This document shows, one piece after another, positions 25,988 to 37,176 of a stretch of DNA of 64,000 nucleotides (position 1 is the stretch's first letter; each line of letters starts with the position of its first letter). A program made the position numbers and the translations under genes. The DNA comes from Anaerolineae bacterium (lineage in GTDB: Bacteria > Chloroflexota > Anaerolineae > Aggregatilineales > Phototrophicaceae): positions 1 to 64,000 of the forward strand of contig JAJEBK010000016.1 of assembly GCA_022823945.1 (NCBI GenBank). Reading direction: 5' to 3'. Below the pieces are notes generated by a model. That model saw only the letters and a program-made list of their open reading frames with translations, ran no database searches and had not been told where the DNA came from.

Positions 25988-26793
25988 TGAACGCCGCAGC
26001 CAAATATGATGCCCGCGCCAAAGTCGCAAATTCACTGCTGTGCATCGGGCTGGACAGCGACCTGACCAGGCTGCCGCAGCCATTCTTGCGAAGCGAACGA
26101 CCGCAGCTGGCATTCAACCGTCACATCATCGACGCGACCGCTCAATATGCCGCGGCTTTCAAGCTCAACATCGCCTTCTACGAAGCGGCGGGCGCGGCCG
26201 GCTGGCAGCAGCTTGCGCAGACAATCGACTATCTGCGGGCGCGTCACCCGGATATTCTGACAATCTGCGATGCCAAGCGCGCGGATATCGGCAATACCAG
26301 CGCCGCCTATGCCAGCGCCATCTTCGAGCAACTGGGATTTGACGCCGTCACGCTCAACCCCTATCTGGGCTGGGACGCGCTCGCGCCATTCCTCAGCTAT
26401 CGCGACAAAGCCAGCATTGTCCTGTGCCGCACTTCCAATCTCGGTTGCGCCGACTTGCAAAATTTGCTGGTGGACGGGGTCCCCTTGTGGCAGGCGGTGG
26501 CGCAACAAGCGATGCAGCGGGAGGAGCGTGACAAAATCATGCTGGTGGCGGGGGCGACCTATCCGAGGGAGCTGGCGCAGATTCGCCAAATAGTCGGCGA
26601 CATGACCTTGCTGGTGCCGGGCGTTGGCGCGCAAGGCGGTGATGTTGCGGCCGTGCTGGGCGCGGGGCTAAACAGCCTTGGGCGCGGCTTGATCATCAAC
26701 TCGTCTCGCAGCATCGTGTTCGCCGACGACCCAGCCCAGGCCGCCGCCACGCTGCGCGACAAGATCAATGCCGAGCGCGTACATGTCCGCTAG
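25984..26793 (+). CDS. pyrF: Orotidine 5'-phosphate decarboxylase (subfamily 2)
   Basis: 269 residues from ATG 25984, which overlaps the pyrE stop. Catalytic Lys and Asp lie in DAKRADIGNT (~94-103); CIGLDSDLTRLP at the start and LVPGVGAQGGD near the end are subfamily 2 signatures. It decarboxylates OMP to UMP. The frame is open far upstream inside pyrE but that part is a shadow. It is the last pyrimidine gene of the cluster. Confidence 0.94.
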   Translation: MMNAAAKYDARAKVANSLLCIGLDSDLTRLPQPFLRSERPQLAFNRHIIDATAQYAAAFKLNIAFYEAAGAAGWQQLAQTIDYLRARHPDILTICDAKRADIGNTSAAYASAIFEQLGFDAVTLNPYLGWDALAPFLSYRDKASIVLCRTSNLGCADLQNLLVDGVPLWQAVAQQAMQREERDKIMLVAGATYPRELAQIRQIVGDMTLLVPGVGAQGGDVAAVLGAGLNSLGRGLIINSSRSIVFADDPAQAAATLRDKINAERVHVR

Positions 26794-27247
26794 CCAGCGA
26801 ACGGTCTATGCCAAGACCAGCCGCTTCGATGCCAGCCTGGACGAGTTGCTGCGCTTCCATCAAGATCCACGCGCCCTGGCGAAGTTGACGCCACCGCCGA
26901 TATTCGCGCAATTGCTGCGGGACGAACGGCTTTCTATCAGCGAAGGCGAAGTCGAGTTTAGGCTGTGGTTTGGCCCCTTGCCCTTGCGTTGGATTGCGCG
27001 GCACGAACCCGGAGCCATACCCGATTCATTCGCCGATGTGCAACTGCGCGGACCGATGGCGTATTGGCGGCACGAGCATATTTTTCGTGATGTAGCTGGC
27101 GGCGTCGAGCTGACAGACCGCGTAACGCTGGCGCACAAGCCGGGACTTTGGGGCATATTCACGCGGCTGGCGTTCGACGGGCTGCCGCTACGGATTCTTT
27201 TTGCATTTCGACACTGGCGCACCAGGCGCGCGCTGCGCAACCGATGA
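26783..27247 (+). CDS. SRPBCC-fold (cyclase/dehydrase-like) small protein
   Basis: 154 residues from ATG 26783, overlapping the end of pyrF by 11 bp. The sequence has the START/SRPBCC pattern: opening YAKTSRFDASLDELLRFH, central Trp-rich strands, and a long amphipathic C-terminal helix (LPLRILFAFRHWRTRRALR). The fold binds hydrophobic ligands; no specific function can be given. Its coupling to pyrF is probably positional only. Confidence 0.7.
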   Translation: MSASQRTVYAKTSRFDASLDELLRFHQDPRALAKLTPPPIFAQLLRDERLSISEGEVEFRLWFGPLPLRWIARHEPGAIPDSFADVQLRGPMAYWRHEHIFRDVAGGVELTDRVTLAHKPGLWGIFTRLAFDGLPLRILFAFRHWRTRRALRNR

Positions 27248-27336
27248 AGCGCGAATAGCAGATTGCAGGCATCGGCAGCGACCATATTGCACAAGAGCTA
27301 TCGTTTTCAGCCGGCGCGATCGGTCGCTGACGGCAT

Positions 27337-27801
27337 TCAAGGTCGCGACATCATCAGCAGGCTGAGGCTGCCCTTCTGGGCGATCGAGCCGTCTTGTTTG
27401 ATGACGCGCATCTCCAGCACGACCACACCGCCACCCAAGCGCCGCGCGGGGCGTGTCTCGGCGACCTTCAGCTCGGCGTGGATGGTATCGCCAATGAAGA
27501 CGGGCGCGCTGAACTTCATTTCCAGCCCCCTGAAGCCCAGCACGGTGCGCTCCAATATGCCCAGTTGATACGCCTGCCCCACCGCGTAGCTCAATGTCAG
27601 CATGCCATGCGCCACCCGCTGGCCCATGAACGAGCCTTCGCAGTACTCGGCGTCGGTGTGCATGGGATTGTAATCGCCGGTCAGACCAGCGAATGCCACC
27701 AGGTCGGATTCTGTGATGGTGCGCCCACGCGTGCGCAGGGTCGTGCCGACCACAAATTCGTCAAAGTACAAGCCGCGCGGGCTTTCCAACGTCTCTTTCA
27801 T
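27337..27801 (-). CDS. MaoC-like hot-dog-fold dehydratase
   Basis: 154 residues. The hydratase-2 motif is seen as Asp in GDYNPMHTD (residues 42-50) and His/Gly in VAHGMLTLS (~63-71). Such enzymes hydrate enoyl-CoA or related thioesters, for example in fatty-acid or hydroxyalkanoate metabolism. It stands alone between convergent and same-strand neighbours. The substrate is not known. Confidence 0.87.
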   Translation of the reverse strand: MKETLESPRGLYFDEFVVGTTLRTRGRTITESDLVAFAGLTGDYNPMHTDAEYCEGSFMGQRVAHGMLTLSYAVGQAYQLGILERTVLGFRGLEMKFSAPVFIGDTIHAELKVAETRPARRLGGGVVVLEMRVIKQDGSIAQKGSLSLLMMSRP

Positions 27802-27899
27802 GATTCGTCCCTAAACCCATTGCGCGAATTTCGGGTCCTGACGGGCGAGACAAGTTTCGCACCGACAGCGGTCGATTTGCCTAAAGCCGATAGGCAGGA

Positions 27900-30029
<2,130 letters not shown>

Positions 30030-30072
30030 GAATTCAGACTCCCTCGTCGTTTTACAACCCTTCAAGCAGTCT

Positions 30073-30100
30073 ATGCTAGCGGAAAATACGGGCTTTTCAA
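30073..30100 (-). promoter_or_regulatory. Putative hppA promoter
   Basis: On the minus strand, TTGAAA (30100-30095) and TAGCAT (30078-30073) lie 16 bp apart, about 44 bp before the hppA ATG. Confidence 0.5.
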
Positions 30101-30233
30101 CACGCTATGCGCAACGATGCAGCACAAAGCTTTTGCTTTCCTCTCGGTGTACTCAACATGCGCGGTGTACTCGGTGGCAAAGCATTTAGGAGGCGATTTT
30201 GGCAATAATGCGCCCTGGTCGCTCCGTGGCCTG

Positions 30234-30242
30234 TGCTACACT
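30234..30242 (+). promoter_or_regulatory. Extended -10 promoter for the YraN-miaA-moa-rnc operon
   Basis: TGCTACACT fits an extended -10 (TG-n-TACACT). It lies 26 bp upstream of GTG 30269. No convincing -35 is seen, as expected for the extended class. Confidence 0.5.
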
Positions 30243-30268
30243 TGCCAGAGAGATGCGGGCGGTGGGCA

Positions 30269-30634
30269 GTGCAACGGACGAAACAAATCGGCAATCGCGG
30301 CGAGCAACTGGCGCGAGCCTACCTTCGGCGGCAGGGCTATGCGATTTTGCACAGCAACTGGACTTGCCTCGATGGCGAGCTGGACATCGTAGCGCGGCAG
30401 CGGGGCATATTGGCTTTTGTCGAAGTCAAGACTCGGCGCGATGCCAGCACCGAATCGGCTCTGGCCAGCATCACGCCCAACAAACGCCAGCGCCTGCTCA
30501 ACGCCGTCTATCGTTATCTGCACGAAAATGGTATAGATGCCGAGGCAGCCTGGCGCGTTGATGTGATCGCCATCGCGCTGGAGCCGAATGGAGCGGCGAC
30601 AATCGCCCATGTGGAGGACGCATTTGACTGGTGA
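30269..30634 (+). CDS. YraN/UPF0102 family nuclease-fold protein
   Basis: About 121 residues from GTG 30269, chosen because it sits 26 bp after the extended -10. The PD-(D/E)xK core shows as RGEQLA (Glu), CLDGELDIVA (Asp) and AFVEVKTRR (Glu-x-Lys), then Tyr/Arg-rich helices. It resembles Holliday junction resolvases, but the role of the family is unsettled. It is the first gene of the operon, and the miaA start lies inside its end. Confidence 0.85.
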   Translation: MQRTKQIGNRGEQLARAYLRRQGYAILHSNWTCLDGELDIVARQRGILAFVEVKTRRDASTESALASITPNKRQRLLNAVYRYLHENGIDAEAAWRVDVIAIALEPNGAATIAHVEDAFDW

Positions 30635-31592
30635 AGCGCCGTTGCTGATCGTCCTGGGCGCGACGGGCGTCGGTAAAACACAACTGGCCATCCAATTGGC
30701 GCGGCGGCTGCATGGCGAAATCATCGGTGCAGACAGTCGACAAGTTTATCGCTACATGGATATCGGCACGGCCAAACCCACGCCAGAACAACAAGCGCTC
30801 GTCCCGCACCACCTCATTGACCTGGTCGCTCCCGACTACAATTTGAGCCTGGCGGAATATCAGGATGCGGCGAATCGGGCTATCACCGACTGTCAGGCGC
30901 GCGGCAAACTGCCCATGCTGGTCGGCGGCAGCGGGCAATACATCAGCGCGGTCGAAGAAGGCTGGTCGATCCCGCGTGTCCCGCCCGATGCCCAACTGCG
31001 CGCCGAGCTGGAAGATTTCGCGGACCACAATTCGCCTGCCGGCCTGCACCAGCGCCTGCGTCAGGTCGATCCAGCGGCTGCCGATGCCATTCATCCCAAC
31101 AACATCCGCCGCGTCATCCGCGCGCTGGAAGTGCAGATGCTGACGGGCCTGCCAATCAGCCAGCTGCAAGAAAAGCGCCCGCCGCCCTGGCACATTTTGA
31201 GGCTGGGCTTGCGCTTGCCAAGAGAGATTTTATACCCGCGCGTCGATGCCCGCGTTGACGACATGATCGCCGCTGGCTTCGTGGCTGAGGTGGCGCGCCT
31301 GCTGGATATGGGATACGACCGGCGGCTGCCCACTATGAGTGGCTTGGGCTATAGCGAAATGGCGGCGCATCTGCTGGACGGCACAAAATTGGACGAAGCC
31401 ATTGAACGGACGAAGTTCAGCACGCATGACTTCATCCGTCAGCAGGATGTCTGGTTTCGAGGGCACGACAACGGCATAGTGTGGCATAATGCGGCGCAGA
31501 TTGATGTCGGCGAGCTGGCAGAACAGATCGTCGAATTCTTTGCCAAGGCGGTGGGAACAGATGACAGAAAGCCAATTGACGCACCTGACTGA
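30624..31592 (+). CDS. miaA: tRNA dimethylallyltransferase
   Basis: 322 residues from TTG 30624, which has GGAGG six bases upstream and overlaps the YraN gene by 11 bp. The P-loop [11 protein letters not shown] (~10-20), [19 protein letters not shown], and the insertion with [12 protein letters not shown] and MSGLGYSEM are family signatures. It adds the prenyl group to A37 of tRNAs reading U-starting codons. The final ~20 residues overlap moaC. Confidence 0.94.
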   Translation: MTGEAPLLIVLGATGVGKTQLAIQLARRLHGEIIGADSRQVYRYMDIGTAKPTPEQQALVPHHLIDLVAPDYNLSLAEYQDAANRAITDCQARGKLPMLVGGSGQYISAVEEGWSIPRVPPDAQLRAELEDFADHNSPAGLHQRLRQVDPAAADAIHPNNIRRVIRALEVQMLTGLPISQLQEKRPPPWHILRLGLRLPREILYPRVDARVDDMIAAGFVAEVARLLDMGYDRRLPTMSGLGYSEMAAHLLDGTKLDEAIERTKFSTHDFIRQQDVWFRGHDNGIVWHNAAQIDVGELAEQIVEFFAKAVGTDDRKPIDAPD

Positions 31593-32046
31593 AGATGGCA
31601 GCGCGCAGATGGTCGATGTTGGCGCGAAAGCCCAGACTCGGCGCGTGGCTGTCGCCGCGGGCAAAGTCTGCATGCAGTCGCAAACACTGCGCCTCATCCG
31701 CGCTGGGGAACTAAAAAAGGGCGATGTGCTTGGCGTTGCGCGCATCGCCGGCATCATGGCAGCCAAACGGGCAAGCGAACTCGTGCCGCTGTGTCATCCG
31801 CTGCCCATCGAGCAGATAAGCCTCCAGCTACGCCTCGACGAAGCGGCGAACGCGGTGGATATCCGCGCAACCGTGCAGACGACCGGCAAGACCGGCGTAG
31901 AAATGGAAGCGCTGACGGCGGTGTCGGTGGCGGCGCTGACGATTTATGACATGGCAAAAGCGGTCGACCGCAGCATGCGCATCAGCGATATTCGCCTGCT
32001 GGAAAAACGCGGCGGTTCTCGCGGCGACTACCTCGCTGAAGGATAA
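31561..32046 (+). CDS. moaC: Cyclic pyranopterin monophosphate synthase
   Basis: 161 residues from ATG 31561, overlapping the end of miaA by 32 bp. Signatures are [16 protein letters not shown] near the start, [10 protein letters not shown] (~75-84) and [22 protein letters not shown] (~120-141, also with catalytic Lys). It makes cPMP in the first stage of molybdenum cofactor synthesis, together with MoaA, which is not in the window. It is followed 8 bp later by the moaD-moaE fusion. Confidence 0.95.
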   Translation: MTESQLTHLTEDGSAQMVDVGAKAQTRRVAVAAGKVCMQSQTLRLIRAGELKKGDVLGVARIAGIMAAKRASELVPLCHPLPIEQISLQLRLDEAANAVDIRATVQTTGKTGVEMEALTAVSVAALTIYDMAKAVDRSMRISDIRLLEKRGGSRGDYLAEG

Positions 32047-32054
32047 ACTGACTC

Positions 32055-32786
32055 ATGCAGATTACGGTGCTGTTTTTTGCTACCCTGCGTGACCGAATTG
32101 GCGCGCGGCGGCTGGATGTCGCCCTGGACGAAGGCGCGCAGAATATTGGCGGGCTGCGCAGCGAATTGATGCGCCGACACCCCGCCGCCAGCCAGAATCT
32201 GCAAGTGGCGCTGGCTGCCATCAACGAAGAGTTCGCATTTGACGAAGATGCGATCCAGGATGGCGACGAGGTGGCATTTTTTCCGCCGGTCAGCGGTGGC
32301 TCTGCTGCCAAGCGCCCCGAGATTTTTCGGCTGCCAACAGAGCCTTTTGACCACAACGAAATCATCGCTGCCATCACGACGCCTAGCTGCGGCGCTGTCT
32401 GCCTGTTCACCGGCATCGTGCGCGGCGAAACCCACAAATCTGGACACTTGCCGCAGACCGAATGGCTGGAATACGAAGCCTACCAGGCAATGGCGCTGAC
32501 CAAGATGAAACAGGTCGCAGCGGAGATCCGCGCGCGTTGGGACAAGGTCGAGGGCATCGCCATCATTCAACGGCTGGGGGTGCTGCAAGTGGGCGAAAGC
32601 ACCGTGCTTTGCGCTTGTTCCGCGCCACATCGTGATGACGGCTGTTTTGAAGCGGCGCGGTATGGCATCGACCGCCTCAAAGAGATCGTGCCCGTGTGGA
32701 AGAAAGAAGTCGGCGCAGACGGCACAAGCTGGATCGAAGGCGAATATCAGCCTTCAGCCATCGACAAACACGCCAAAGCACCATGA
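32055..32786 (+). CDS. Molybdopterin synthase fusion MoaD-MoaE
   Basis: 243 residues. Residues 1-82 are a MoaD-type ubiquitin fold ending FFPPVSGG, the Gly-Gly that normally is the free C-terminus carrying the thiocarboxylate. Residues ~90-235 are MoaE (FTGIVRGETH, QRLGVLQVGE, DRLKEIVPVWKKE with the active-site Lys). For sulfur transfer the chain should be cut after Gly82, as known for mycobacterial MoaX. The linker after Gly-Gly is short (SAAKRPEIFR). Its stop overlaps the rnc start (ATGA). Confidence 0.9.
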   Translation: MQITVLFFATLRDRIGARRLDVALDEGAQNIGGLRSELMRRHPAASQNLQVALAAINEEFAFDEDAIQDGDEVAFFPPVSGGSAAKRPEIFRLPTEPFDHNEIIAAITTPSCGAVCLFTGIVRGETHKSGHLPQTEWLEYEAYQAMALTKMKQVAAEIRARWDKVEGIAIIQRLGVLQVGESTVLCACSAPHRDDGCFEAARYGIDRLKEIVPVWKKEVGADGTSWIEGEYQPSAIDKHAKAP

Positions 32787-33481
32787 CTGTGCCGATGCCT
32801 GCGCAATCCGAGTTTGAAAAGCTGCTCGGCATACATTTTTCAAAGCCCCGGCTGTTGACGATTGCACTAACGCACAGTTCTTTTGTCAATGAATATGACG
32901 GGGCAGACGAGCTGCATGACAACGAACGGCTGGAATTCCTCGGCGACGCCGTGCTTGACCTGGTCGCCGCCGACCTTCTCTACAACCGGTATCCACATAT
33001 GGCAGAGGGCAGCCTGACCCAGATGCGCGCGGCGTTGGTGAAGACAGAATCGCTGGCGAAGTTTGCCGAGCAGGTTCAGCTGGGTGATTTTTTGCGCTTT
33101 GGCGTGGGCGAAGAACGCAGTGGCGGTCGCGAGCGCCAAAGCACACTCTGCCACGCCTTTGAAGCGGTCATCGGGGCGATCTATTTGGACCGAGGCCTGG
33201 CGGTCGTGGCGCAATTCCTGAAGCCGCTGCTGCTGGAATTGCTGGATGAAGTGCTGGACAAGCGCCTGCACCTGGATGCCCGCAGCGAATTGCAAGAGCG
33301 CCTGCAAGCCCGCCGGCAGCCTCCGCCGCAGTATCGTGTCAGCGAAACGAGCGGACCCGAGCACGACAAGCGCTTCCGTGTGGAGGTCGGCAACGGCGTT
33401 GATGTGCTGGGCAGTGGCGAGGGCAAGAGCAAACGAGCCGCCGCGCAAGCAGCTGCCAGAGATGCCCTGCTACGACTATAG
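32783..33481 (+). CDS. rnc: Ribonuclease III
   Basis: 232 residues from ATG 32783, coupled to the previous gene by a 4-bp overlap. The signature NERLEFLGDAVLDL (~47-60) carries the catalytic carboxylates, and HAFEAVIGAIYLD (~120-132) the second set. A double-stranded RNA-binding domain (SELQERLQARRQ...KRAAAQAAARDALL) fills the C-terminal third. It cuts dsRNA in rRNA processing and decay. It converges on the Suv3-like helicase gene, with stop codons 3 bp apart. Confidence 0.95.
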   Translation: MTVPMPAQSEFEKLLGIHFSKPRLLTIALTHSSFVNEYDGADELHDNERLEFLGDAVLDLVAADLLYNRYPHMAEGSLTQMRAALVKTESLAKFAEQVQLGDFLRFGVGEERSGGRERQSTLCHAFEAVIGAIYLDRGLAVVAQFLKPLLLELLDEVLDKRLHLDARSELQERLQARRQPPPQYRVSETSGPEHDKRFRVEVGNGVDVLGSGEGKSKRAAAQAAARDALLRL

Positions 33482-33484
33482 AAG

Positions 33485-35623
33485 CTAAGCCGCGCGAATC
33501 CGCCGCCGCTTGAAACAGTCTTCGCAGATGCGATACCGATGCCGCGATGGCAAGCGCGCCCGGCATATCCGACAGCGCCGCGCCGTATTCAGATTTAGCA
33601 GCAGCGCCTGGTCGATAGAAAGCGACCATTCGCGCCGTTCTTCACGCACCTGGTGATGCGCCTCGCCGAAGTCGGCAAATTCCTTGCGCTGCGAAAGCCA
33701 CAAATATACATCCGCGCAGGCGATGCAAGCCTCTGTCGCGTCCAGATCGCCGCCATCTTGGATAGGCACGGGCGCAGCGGGCGGCAAGGGCATTTGGTAG
33801 CCTTCGATGATCATGTAGGCGCAATCCAGCCAATAGGCGCGAGTCGACTTGCGGGTCGGCGCGTTGACCAACTGCAGCGCTCGCGCCAGCCCCAGCCGCT
33901 GGATTTCGTCATCGGTCAGCATCTTTGCCAATTCGATGCGTTCGTCCATGTCGGCTGTCGTGATGATGGCGCGCAGTTCATCGGGGATCGACTGGAGTTC
34001 TGCCCAGCGAGTCAGCTGCTCGGCCAGGCTGCCGGGAATGAGCGTCAAGTCATCGACTGTGGGCGCAACACGCGCATAGCTCAGCTCGGGCGGCTGCTGG
34101 GCATATAGCTCCCGTATGATGTCCATATCGGCTTTTGTGGTAGCGGCGATCAGCCCCGCCTCGCGGATGCCATATCTGCCCGCGCGCCCCCCGATTTGGT
34201 GCACTTCGGCCGGGTGCAATCGGCGGTCATTTTTGCCATCATACTTCTCTGTCTCATAAAAACAGACGACATCGGCAGGCAGGTTCAAGCCCATACCCAC
34301 CGCATCGGTGGCGATGCAAATCTCCGTTTCGCCCTCGGCAAAGCGGTCGGCTTGACGACGACGCACTTCGGGCGGCAAGCTGCCATAAACGACCGAGACC
34401 GCCCTGCCCATCCGCTCCAGGGTCATTTTCAAATCCAGCACATTGCGCCGCGAAAAAGCCACCAGGATCGTCGCTGGCGGCAAAGTCTCGAGAGTGAAGT
34501 GCCGCTCGGCAACAGCGATGGGCGCGAGGCGTTCGTGTTCGACCAACTCGCAAGGCAGTTCGGCGGCGGCGGCCAGCACTTCAATCAGCTTGCGAGCGGT
34601 GGGCGGGCCGATTATGTGCATTTCCGGCGCGGCGCATTCCATCAGCGCGCGCGTCCAAGCCCAGCCGCGGTCGGCATCCGCCAGCATCTGCGCTTCGTCG
34701 ATGATGACGCATTCTCCGCTGTCGTGCGCAGAAAACATCTCAATAGTCGCTGCGGTGATCGTTGCGCCTTCCACCCGGATCACTTCTTCGCCAGTCAGCA
34801 GATTGCAAGCCACGCCCTCGGCATTGAGCCGGTCGAAGATTTCGTAAGCCAGCAACCGCAGTGGAGCGAGATACCAGCCAGACCCAGCCGACTTCAGCGC
34901 CTGCAAGGCATCGTGCGTTTTGCCGCTGTTGGGCTCGCCGATGTGCAGGTATAGCTGCTGTTGGTCGCGCCAGGCATTGCGCCAATTGGGGAAAGCATCG
35001 ATCAAGCGGTTGCGCAATTTGCTGCGGGCTTGGCGTTGGCGACGTTTGCGGTGGCGCCCGCCGCGGCGCTTTTTTCCTTTGCCCTTGTCGGCGCTGGGTT
35101 TTTTCCCGTTTTCATCGAGCAACTGGCTATATTCGGCGAAAGTATGCGGCAGATCCCACAATCCGCGGGCATCGCGCCACACGATGCGCTTGGGCGAGAG
35201 GCCCGCCTGGCGAATGCGGTTGTTGAGTGTGCGCTGGTCGACCGCCAATACGCCGCGCAAATCGGCCGGGCGCAACCGCGCATAGCCCGCGATCATCTCG
35301 CGCAGATCGGGATCGGCAACGGTAGGCTGAAATGTGCGGGCAGGGAAGCGCAACTTACCGCGCGGGTCGAGGAAGCTGTCCAGCGCCAATTCTTGCGTGG
35401 CTGTGCGCAGTGTTTCGCCATCGACGCCCACCAATTTGGCAGCCTGCTTGATTGTGTAGCTGCGGGCTGCTACCTGTTGTTCCAACGCATGCTTGTTTTT
35501 GGGGGGGCGTATGCCTTTGCGGATTTCGTCGCCGCATAGTTCAAGGACACTCTGCCAGGCTTCGGCGTCAGCGGACGCGTCCGGCTGGGGCTTTGTTTTG
35601 TTTTTTTCCAATGGTGATACCAA
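33485..35623 (-). CDS. Suv3-like DExH RNA helicase with C-terminal Cys cluster
   Basis: 712 residues. An N-terminal region (~40-165) with helix-turn-helix-like stretches precedes a very basic segment (~175-205, KGKGKKRRGGRHRKRR). The helicase core has Walker A GEPNSGKTH (~231), DEAQ-type Walker B IIDEAQML (~317), TDAVGMGLNLP and HQIGGRAGRYG (~474). The SUV3 C-terminal region follows. The end carries CRIC...CEDC, probably a zinc ribbon (~683-703). Mitochondrial Suv3 unwinds RNA for a degradosome, so a role in RNA turnover fits the convergent rnc. TTG 35623 has GGAG at 7 bp. Confidence 0.85.
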   Translation of the reverse strand: MVSPLEKNKTKPQPDASADAEAWQSVLELCGDEIRKGIRPPKNKHALEQQVAARSYTIKQAAKLVGVDGETLRTATQELALDSFLDPRGKLRFPARTFQPTVADPDLREMIAGYARLRPADLRGVLAVDQRTLNNRIRQAGLSPKRIVWRDARGLWDLPHTFAEYSQLLDENGKKPSADKGKGKKRRGGRHRKRRQRQARSKLRNRLIDAFPNWRNAWRDQQQLYLHIGEPNSGKTHDALQALKSAGSGWYLAPLRLLAYEIFDRLNAEGVACNLLTGEEVIRVEGATITAATIEMFSAHDSGECVIIDEAQMLADADRGWAWTRALMECAAPEMHIIGPPTARKLIEVLAAAAELPCELVEHERLAPIAVAERHFTLETLPPATILVAFSRRNVLDLKMTLERMGRAVSVVYGSLPPEVRRRQADRFAEGETEICIATDAVGMGLNLPADVVCFYETEKYDGKNDRRLHPAEVHQIGGRAGRYGIREAGLIAATTKADMDIIRELYAQQPPELSYARVAPTVDDLTLIPGSLAEQLTRWAELQSIPDELRAIITTADMDERIELAKMLTDDEIQRLGLARALQLVNAPTRKSTRAYWLDCAYMIIEGYQMPLPPAAPVPIQDGGDLDATEACIACADVYLWLSQRKEFADFGEAHHQVREERREWSLSIDQALLLNLNTARRCRICRARLPSRHRYRICEDCFKRRRIRAA

Positions 35624-35655
35624 ATTGTTGCTCCGGCTATGTTTGTCTTTTGCGC

Positions 35656-36171
35656 CTAATCTTCCCAGCGGTATGGCAGAGGATTTGCGGCGTCGGCATT
35701 ATCCGCTGCCTCTCGCTTCTCCCTGTCGCTGTTCGTAGAAAACAAGGGCAACTGTCGTGATGCCTCGACCCGGTAATGCGCCAAAATTCGCGCGACGAGG
35801 TCGGTGCGAATGCCTGTCTCGCTAAATATCTCCACAGCAAAGCGAGCTGGATGTTTTTGAGCCTTGCGCCGATTGCAGTCCGGGCAGGCGACCACCAAAT
35901 TTGCTGGCGTATTGCTACCGCCCCGCGCCAGGCTGACCACATGGTCCAACTCAATCTCTGCGCCCACCAGGTTGCATCCGCACCATTCGCAGCGCCCGCC
36001 AGACTCCAGGATACGGTCGCGCAGCATGATCGCGGACACTTCGCCAGGTGCGCCAGCCAGTTTCGCGCGCTCCTTCAAGGCGCTAGCATACTGGCGCATC
36101 GCAGCAAAATCAAGTTGATCCTGGTAAATCATCAGGGCTGTCTCGCCGGTTGGTCGCGCTATTATCAGCAT
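35656..36171 (-). CDS. HNH endonuclease domain protein
   Basis: 171 residues. The HNH core reads CEWCG (~61-65), [12 protein letters not shown] (~74-85, catalytic His), [13 protein letters not shown] (~90-102), with two CxxC pairs for a structural zinc. The C-terminal part is polar and unrecognised. An alternative ATG at 36132 would shorten it by 13 residues. Standalone HNH proteins of this type are common and often unassigned. It is divergent from ftsY. Confidence 0.82.
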   Translation of the reverse strand: MLIIARPTGETALMIYQDQLDFAAMRQYASALKERAKLAGAPGEVSAIMLRDRILESGGRCEWCGCNLVGAEIELDHVVSLARGGSNTPANLVVACPDCNRRKAQKHPARFAVEIFSETGIRTDLVARILAHYRVEASRQLPLFSTNSDREKREAADNADAANPLPYRWED

Positions 36172-36193
36172 ACAGCAAGTTTTTCGCGCGGAT

Positions 36194-36222
36194 TGCCGAG
36201 CTTCGGCGCGGGCGTTATACTA
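36194..36222 (+). promoter_or_regulatory. Putative ftsY promoter
   Basis: TTGCCG (36194-36199) and TATACT (36217-36222) are spaced by 17 bp, 36 bp before TTG 36259. Confidence 0.7.
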
Positions 36223-36258
36223 TTGCGCTGGCATTCACAGACGAACAGGAGCAGCCAA

Positions 36259-37176
36259 TTGGGCATTTTTCGCCGCGGATTGTCAAAAACGCGCCAGTCA
36301 TTCTTCGGGCGCATTTCGCAGCTTTTGGGCAACACCGAAATCGACGACGACACCTGGGACGACATGGAGACGCTGCTAATCCAGGCGGATGTCGGATTCA
36401 ACACCACGGTGCAAGTGGTCGATGCCCTGCAAGCCCGGGTGCGCGCCGAAGGCATCACCAGGTCCGACCAGCTGCGCGATGCCTTAAAAGCCGAGCTGGC
36501 TGCGCTGTTGTCTTTTCCGCCGGCGCTGGATATTTCTGGGCGCGAGTTGTCGATCATTTTGGTGGTCGGCGTCAATGGCTCGGGCAAAACCACATCTATC
36601 GCCAAGCTGGCGCATCGGCTGAAGAACCTGTCGGGGCGCAAGGTGATGATCGCCGCGGGAGACACTTTTCGCGCGGCAGCCATCGAGCAATTGCAAACTT
36701 GGGGCGAACGCATTGATGTGCCTGTCATCGCCAATCGTCCCGGCTCCGATCCTGGCGCTGTCGTTTACGATGCAACCATGGCCGCCAAAGCGCGTGGCTA
36801 TGAAATTCTCATCATCGACACAGCAGGTCGGCTGCAAAACAACTATAACCTCATGCGCGAGCTGACAAAAATCAGCGAAGTGTCTGGAAAGGTGGTGCCA
36901 GATGCCCCGCACGAGGTGCTGCTGGTGCTGGATGGCACGACCGGGCAGAATGCAATTGAGCAAGCCAAGAGCTTTCAAGAAGCTTCGGGCGTCAGCGGCG
37001 TCATCGTCACCAAGCTGGACAGCACAGCCAAAGGCGGCATGGTCTTCTCTATTTTTCATGATTTGCATCTGCCGGTGCACTATCTGGGCTTGGGCGAAAC
37101 CATTGACGACCTGGTGCTCTTCACGCCCGAATTCTTCGTCGACAGCTTGTTTGATGACGACGACCAGGAGAATTGA
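36259..37176 (+). CDS. ftsY: Signal recognition particle receptor FtsY
   Basis: 305 residues from TTG 36259 (AGGAG at 7 bp). It holds the N domain ([10 protein letters not shown]...[17 protein letters not shown]) and the G domain with [15 protein letters not shown] (G1), [21 protein letters not shown] (G3), [10 protein letters not shown] (G4) and GLGETIDDL. The acidic A domain of E. coli FtsY is missing, as in many Gram-positive-type and Chloroflexota proteins. It receives SRP-bound ribosomes at the membrane. It overlaps the next gene's TTG by 4 bp. Confidence 0.95.
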   Translation: MGIFRRGLSKTRQSFFGRISQLLGNTEIDDDTWDDMETLLIQADVGFNTTVQVVDALQARVRAEGITRSDQLRDALKAELAALLSFPPALDISGRELSIILVVGVNGSGKTTSIAKLAHRLKNLSGRKVMIAAGDTFRAAAIEQLQTWGERIDVPVIANRPGSDPGAVVYDATMAAKARGYEILIIDTAGRLQNNYNLMRELTKISEVSGKVVPDAPHEVLLVLDGTTGQNAIEQAKSFQEASGVSGVIVTKLDSTAKGGMVFSIFHDLHLPVHYLGLGETIDDLVLFTPEFFVDSLFDDDDQEN

